Source: Hemerocallis citrina
Lineage: Eukaryota; Streptophyta; Magnoliopsida; Asparagales; Asphodelaceae
Direction of reading: 5' to 3'
NCBI GenBank assembly: GCA_017893485.1
Contig: CM030363.1
Coordinates: 110,665,073 to 110,729,072 of the forward strand
DNA: 64,000 nucleotides
Shown one piece after another: positions 58,198 through 64,000 of the stretch. The notes under the pieces were generated by a model. That model searched no databases and was not told the origin of the DNA. It worked only from the letters and a program-made list of their open reading frames with translations. A program made the position numbers and the translations under genes. Positions within the stretch are counted from its first letter, which is position 1; every line of letters begins with the position of its first letter.

Positions 58198-59810
58198 TGA
58201 TGAATTCAAGAATATTCACATTTAGGAGTAATAATCTTATTGCAATTAGACATTTAAATGCTCTATATGTGGTATTTTACTCTTCTTTTCTCTTTTCCAT
58301 AGGAAACAGCCTAAAAGCAGCAAACGATGCTGATTCAAGACTAATACAGACTGAGAGGATGATACACAGAATACTGCAAAACATCAGTCGACTGTTTTCC
58401 CCACACAGGCGACTGGACAGAGAAGTTGATTTTCCACAGCTGCTCGGTAACAGTCGACTTGGCTGATCAAGTGTAAAATCTTCAGACAGTCGACTGGTTA
58501 CAAGACAAGACGACTGGTATGCGGCGGAGTGAAAAGATAAGATCCATCCGCATCTAAATCCACATCTATCCAAACCCAGGCTATATGCGAATAACAAATC
58601 AAAGCCAGAGACTGGGGATTGGCAAGAGCACGTGGTTAGCAGATAAGGAAGAAAAGAAGAAAAGAGAAAGAAATAAAATGCAGATCAAATAAGGGAAGAA
58701 TTAAATAAAAAGAAGAGGACCTTTCTATAAAAGAAAAGTGCAAACCCTAATTCTCTAGCGGTGTTCTATAAATATCAACCAAGAGGCAAGAAAGAGAGAG
58801 CCCGTATCCATCAACAAGAAAAGCCATCTACAGTAAGCATCAAAGAAGGAGAACAAGTCGACTGCTGATTGGGCTCAATTTCAACATCATACAAATCAGT
58901 GTTCTTCTGTTCTTCCTTTGAGTCTTATTTTTATTGTAGTCATGAATTCTATTTTATCAATCAATAAAAGTTTTATTATGTGGAACTAATTTTCATAGTT
59001 GGAAAGATTGAAACCGTAGTTATGTAATGCTTATATTCTTCTGAATACCACTCTATTACTTATTGATTAAACCTGAGTGAATTGGAATAGATTTATAATA
59101 ATCAAACTTGTTCAGAGTCCTAAGGGCAGTCGACTGAGGTGACAGCAAGTCGACTGGTCTGAATCTGAGATTATTAAGTTTGTGTAGTATAGATCTGAAT
59201 CTGTTAGATGAGCATATTGAGACGACCCGTATCTCGTGTTCATATCTTGTAACAAGGGAGTCTTTCGGGGTTCTTGGTTTAATCAATTTGAAGGATCTAG
59301 GTCTGATACCAATTTCTAGAACTTCAAGTGTTTGTTCGTTTCCATTGTTCATATGCTTTCTTCAAGTGCAACTTAGTAGATATCATGCTAAATACTTAAG
59401 GAAAGAAACGAATTAGAGTAGATACCATGCCTAATTCTTGGCTTAGGGAAACATAACTTTAAGGAGTAGATACCATGCCCTTAAAGGAACAAACATGAGC
59501 AATTGGAGTAGTATACAACTTAGCATTGCTGATTATAGGTGGAAATCAATACCCAACTACTTTAATAGACATTCGTGACTCAAATTGTGATGCTATTTAC
59601 TTTAGATTTTTATCTCTTTCATTTCCTTTCAATCAGACTTTTAGAACAAACTCTATGATTTGCATTTTATTTTGTTTTATTGATTAGTAAGTTAAATACT
59701 ACAATCTCTGTGGGATCGACCTTTGCTTGCCGCTATGCTTCTATAAACGATTCGTACACTTGCGAGGTTTTTAAATTGTGTCTAGTTTAGATCATCTAGA
59801 CAGCACAACA
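58198..59810 (+). mobile_element. 5' LTR of the Athila-like element
   Basis: It runs from TGATGAATTCAAG to GCACAACA, about 1613 bp. TATA box CTATAAATA at 58766-58774; AATAAA near 58965-58971. The palindrome AGTCGACT recurs in it six times. Open frames here (58197-58466, 58597-58277) are identical in the 3' LTR and look like chance frames. Confidence 0.9.
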
Positions 59811-59816
59811 AGTTTT

Positions 59817-59834
59817 TGGCGCCGTTGCCGGGGA
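59817..59834 (+). other. Primer binding site, tRNA-Asp type
   Basis: TGGCGCCGTTGCCGGGGA lies six bases after the LTR end and matches the Asp-tRNA 3' end complement used by Athila elements. Confidence 0.9.
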
Positions 59835-60018
59835 TTGTTTAGTATTTTAACTTGCAAAATCAATACAAATCTTTTTCTTTTTCTTTCTATTTTATTTTAT
59901 TTTTTTTCTATTTTATTCTTTTCTTATTCTTTTCTCTTAGGTTACATTTTACAGAGACAGACCAGTCGACTGTCTCAAGGACCAGTCGACTGTACAGTGA
60001 ATATTTTCAAAATCAACA

Positions 60019-61559
60019 ATGGGGGATTACGTACCAAATCGAGTACCAATGCAAGACAAATTCACTCCGAAGAATATTGAGCACCCTTCCTGCATAGCTT
60101 TTCAACCTAAAGTCACAGGGAATATGCATCTATCACCTCAACTACTTAGCATGGTTCCCCACTTCACTCGTAGAATCGACGAGGATCCGCATCTACATTT
60201 GCAAGATTTCTTTGATCTTTGCAGAACACAAGGCGTCCAAGGGCTTACCCCCGAACAAATCAGGTTAATCTTGTTTCCATTTTCATTAAAACTTAATGCT
60301 AAATTGTGGTATAATTCTTTGGAACCAGGATCAATTTAATCATGGGAGCAATTGGCAACAAAATTCTTGAAAGAATTCTTTCCAGCTCAGAAGACCAAGC
60401 AACTAAAAGGGAAATTCTACTCTTCCAACAGAAAGATGGCGATTTATTCTTCGAGGCATGGAAGGACTTCAAGAACAAGCTTCTCAAGTGTCCTATGCAC
60501 AACATACCTAAGGATGATCAGGTACAAGCATTTTATGAGGGTTTAAATGACACTAACAGAGCAATTGTAGATTCAGCTTGCAATGAAATCTTGATGAGAA
60601 AAAGTGGTGAGGAGGCCATCGAGCTATTTGAAGAACTCAGCGAGAACTCACAACAATTCTCAACAAGAAGAGGCATTTCGAAAAAACAGGGAGTCTACGA
60701 AATTTCTAGCAATGATAGCATGCAATTAGAAATGGAGATTATGAACAAAAAGATTGATATGCTTGTGAATACAATTTCAACGTTGGGTGGCATAAAAAAC
60801 CAACCAAAAGAAATTTGTGCAACTTGTTCTCATTCCGATCATACAACTAATACATGTCCCATGTCTTCTTTCACAGGTCAGGAGCACGCAAACTACATAG
60901 GACAGGGAATGTACCCACCCCAGAACAACACTTTTTCAAACATGTATAACCCAGGGTGGCAAAACCATCAAAAATTTTTTTGGAGCAATAATCAAAACCA
61001 TCAAGGCAACCAATTTGCACAAGGGCATGCGCAGCAACTCCAGATGGGGAATGAGTTTGATCAGCCAGTGCAAGAACAGAAGAAGTTGGATTTCGAATCC
61101 ACTGTTCTTCAATTACTCCAACAGCAACAACAAACAAGCAACCAACAAGGGCAGGCCATTCAGAAATTGGAAAATCAAATTGGTCAAATTGCTAAGGAGT
61201 TAAATGAAAGAAAGGCAGGAGAACTCCCACCAAAAACCATACCAAACCCTAGAGGACAAGAACAGCTCCAATCGGTGACAACACTAAAGGACGATATTGA
61301 GTTTAAAATGTTCGATGCACCAAAAGTACCACACGATGATCATGAGTGTTGTAATGTTAATGTGGTTCAGGAAGTTTGTGACCAAACATTTCAGGAACAT
61401 AGTGTTGAACCATTACAAGCAACAATTACACACCCTCTAACATTATCTCATGTTGAACAGGAATACTATGACGGGAGAATTGAAGAGACAGCACATTACC
61501 TTGGAACTCCAAAACCATATTCAGGTAAGCTTGCACCTGCATTTGAAAATTGTGTCTGA
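60019..61559 (+). pseudogene. Athila-like gag
   Basis: Gag forms the particle core. The start MGDYVPNRVPMQDK at 60019 leads to the retrotransposon gag domain (HLHLQDFFDLC, then WEQLATKFLKEFFPA, FFEAWKDFKNKLLKCP, QAFYEGLN). A CCHC knuckle-like CATCSHSDHTTNTC follows near 60820, then a Gln/Asn-rich region and a coiled-coil stretch, ending at 61559. Two breaks: TAA at 60337-60339, and a one-base shift at about 60400-60415 that moves frame 1 to frame 3. The second part is a 405-codon open frame. Confidence 0.88.
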
Positions 61560-61599
61560 TAACATTTGTGTTTTCCCAGACCAGTCGACTGGTGCATGG

Positions 61600-61950
61600 A
61601 GCAAGTCGACTGCTACCAGGACACCAGACGTGGAACTGAAGCCGCTGCCTGAACATTTGACGCATGCATATTTGGGGGAAAACCATACATTACCTGTGAC
61701 AGTTACTAACCTAAGGATGCAGGAAGAAGAGAAGTTGCAGGGAGTCTTGCAAGAGCACAATGGTGCATTAAGATGGACCATTGCTGATAAACTGATGTCA
61801 AGATGGTACGGTCCATAAATTGTTGCAAAGGTTTCCCCCACATGGAGCATTGGCGAATAATCAAACGTTCAAGGTGAATGGGCAGAGGAGGAAACCTTAT
61901 AATAAGATGAGTTGTGAGCCGCGAGCCATTCAATACATTGCACAACTCAT
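61600..61950 (+). pseudogene. Fused remnants of Athila-like pol
   Basis: ELKPLPEHLTHAYLGENHTL and GALRWTIADKL belong to the start of Athila RT/pol. The very next codons (SRWYGP, then TFKVNGQR after stops) belong to the extreme C-terminus of integrase. Nearly all of pol has thus been removed at a junction near 61795. The remainder has several stops. Confidence 0.8.
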
Positions 61951-62933
61951 CAAGTCTAGCTGAAGACAGGAAACACAGCGCTTATTGGGAGGCAACCCAA
62001 TTTTTCAGGGGAGTACTTACACTCTCTATTTATTTATTTATTTCTTTATTTCTTTACTTTATTTTCTTTCCTTCAAATTGGGTGGTAACACATGCCTATT
62101 TTAAGTTTTTGCGCGAACATTGAGGACAATGTTCCATCTAAGTTTGGGGGTATTAGTTAGTTACATTTGGAGTCTTTTGGTTTTTTTTGGGGATAAACAA
62201 TTTCTTATAAAGTAAGAGTAAGGATACTTATTTACTTTAGGATTGTTGAGTTTCATAATTCCTTACAAAATTATATGAGTCATGCGATTATACATAAAAA
62301 AACAATTGTGATGCTTTTTCTGGTGATTATTCCCTTGATCTAGTCCTAAACAGAGTTTAAATAAATAGAGTAAAAATGAAAAGAATATATATATGAATAA
62401 AGTCAATCTACTCCAATGTTTTGAGTGCTTAGTAACTAGGGGTATTCATCACCAATGTTTACCTTTACGTCAAACGGCAACTTGAAATATGAGTATGCGA
62501 AGCACTTAAAGTTTGTGACTTGTTGAGTAACTGGGTGGATTCATCACAAATGTCTTGCACTCGCGTCAAAAGGCAAGTGACGACTTAAAGAAGAGACATA
62601 AAAAAAAAAAAAAAAAAAAAACCTCTAGTTTGCTACTCGGTTTGTAGTAGAGAAAAGGGATAATCACAGATTGGGTAGTTACATATTATAACTATAATTA
62701 ATTGCATGACAAGTGTGGCTGAGTTTGGAATTATGAATAGACAATTGTACTAGAGAAAGTGGGTATGCTTGTTTTTACATTATTTGCAAATTGTTTATAA
62801 TTTTGATTGCAAAATTTTGATGCTTGCATAATGAGACATTTTCTTGGTACGAAGGGTTGAGACTATTATTTTCCCCTTGTTCATAATTTCACTTTTTGCT
62901 TAAGGACAAGCAAAAGCTAAGTTTGGGGGTATT
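61951..62933 (+). other. 3' untranslated region and polypurine tract of the Athila-like element
   Basis: No gene is seen. It holds two diverged copies of a block with TCATCAC(A/C)AATGT and GTCAAA(A/C)GGCAA, an A run near 62601-62621, and a purine-rich GTTTGGGGGT just before the 3' LTR (about 62921-62930). A similar AGTTTGGGGGTATT occurs near 62140. Confidence 0.7.
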
Positions 62934-64000
62934 TGATGAACTCAAGAATATTCACATTTAGGAGTAATAATCTTATTGCAATTAGACATTTAAATGCTCT
63001 ATATGTGGTATTTTACTCTTCTTTTCTCTTTTCCATAGGAAACAGCCTAAAAGCAGCAAACGATGCAGATTCAAGACTAATACAGACTGAGAGGATGATA
63101 CACAGAATACTGCAGAACATCAGTCGACTGTTTTCCCCACACAGGCGACTGGACAGAGAAGTTGATTTTCCACAGCTGCTCGGTAACAGTCGACTTGGCT
63201 GATCAAGTGTAAAATCTTCAGACAGTCGACTGGTTACAAGACAAGACGACTGGTATGCGGCGGAGTGAAAAGATAAGATCCATCCGCATCTAAATCCACA
63301 TCTATCCAAACCCAGGCTATATGCGAATAACAAATCAAAGCCAGAGACTGGGGATTGGCAAGAGCACGTGGTTAGCAGATAAGGAAGAAAAGAAGAAAAG
63401 AGAAAGAAATAAAACGTAGATCAAATAAGGGAAGAATTAAATAAAAAGAAGAGGACCTTTCTATAAAAGAAAAGTGCAAACCCTAATTCTCTAGCGGTGT
63501 TCTATAAATATCAACCAAGAGGCAAGAAAGAGAGAGGCCGGATCCATCAACAAGAAAAGCCATCTACAACAAGCATCAAAGAAGGAGAACAAGTCGACTG
63601 CTGATTGGGCTCAATTTCAACATCATACAAATCAGTGTTCTTCTGTTCTTCCTTTGAGTCTTATTTTTATTGTAGTCATGAATTCTATTTTATCAATCAA
63701 TAAAAGTTTTATTATGTGGAACTAATTTTCATAGTTGGGAAGATTGAAACCGTAGTTATGTAATGCTTATATTCTTCTGAATACTACTCTATTACTTATT
63801 GATTAAACCTGAGTGAATTGGAATAGATTTATAATAATCAAACTTGTTCAGAGTCCTAAGGGCAGTCGACTGAGGTGACTGCAAGTCAACTGGTCTGAAT
63901 CTGAGATTATTAAGTTTGTGTAGTGTAGATCTGAATCTGTTAGATGAGCATATTGATACGACCCGTATCTCGTGTTCATATCTTGTAACAAGGGAATCTT
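62934..64000 (+). mobile_element. 3' LTR of the Athila-like element (cut by window end)
   Basis: A direct repeat of 58198 onward, starting TGATGAACTCAAG. Over the 1067 bases visible I count roughly a dozen to fifteen differences from the 5' LTR, so about 1-1.5 percent. Confidence 0.93.

Larger units (their letters stand above)
58198..64000 (+). mobile_element. Internally deleted Athila-like Ty3/gypsy element
   Basis: Two direct LTRs (58198-59810 and 62934 to beyond the window) flank 3.1 kb of internal sequence: an aspartate-tRNA-type primer site, a broken gag and a small pol remnant. Protease, RT, RNase H and the integrase core are missing, so it could move only with help from a complete relative. 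LTR similarity suggests a young copy. Confidence 0.88.

Noticed and set aside
58197..58597. Frames on both strands conserved between the two LTRs
   Set aside because: Conservation is explained by LTR identity; one frame largely consists of the AGTCGACT motifs.

Overview
This is plant nuclear DNA, almost certainly from a flowering plant. It is built almost wholly of nested transposable elements: Ty3/gypsy LTR retrotransposons (Tat, Athila-like and probably Tekay/Del-like), an L1-type LINE, CACTA (En/Spm) transposons with a TNP2-type transposase, Helitrons with TC...CTAG ends, and several MITE or foldback elements. I saw no intact host gene. Host-derived sequence is limited to a broken LEA-like gene (41671-42105) and exon fragments inside a putative 11.6 kb Helitron. 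These fragments come from plastid pyruvate dehydrogenase E2, proteasome RPN10 and a SEN1/MAA3-like helicase. The species cannot be named from the sequence.

Layout. 1-487: LTR fragment on the minus strand that interrupts a Tat element. 488-14178: 5'-truncated Tat element with gag end/PR, then RT, RNase H, a second RNase H and INT (three CGA-to-TGA stops and one frameshift), then about 9 kb of 3' region holding antisense genes (a gypsy-type 'Transposase_28'-like gene and a coiled-coil gene) and three tandem repeat families, then the 3' LTR at 13588-14178. 14183-20070: small repeats, a MITE with TTA duplications, a Tat-type LTR fragment, two short Helitrons, a long-armed foldback element and microsatellites. 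20071-41337: two neighbouring copies of one long-TIR MITE, the first split by a 12.5 kb CACTA element (20222-32681), the second by an 8 kb LINE (33088-41129, with 16-bp target duplications). 41338-42159: LEA-like pseudogene. 42160-53770: large putative Helitron with captured exons. 53771-54795: 5' LTR, leader and gag start of another Tat element. 54796-57421: probable Tekay-type LTR. 57422-58197: left end of a second CACTA element. 58198-64000: young, internally deleted Athila-like element whose 3' LTR runs off the window.

The least ordinary part is the 3' half of the Tat element. All three of its tandem repeat families (110 bp, 86-220 bp and about 135 bp) contain stem-loops, and the two arms of the stems change together between repeat copies. 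The 135-bp array has nine units with several different arm sequences that stay largely self-complementary. On the minus strand it lies between a TATA-like box and an AATAAA signal, so it looks like a dedicated antisense hairpin-RNA unit. Other points of interest are the Helitron gene capture, a 105-bp-arm palindrome made of two opposed Helitron ends, a 312-bp palindrome inside the CACTA element, and dense AGTCGACT palindromes in the Athila-like element that are absent from its gag.
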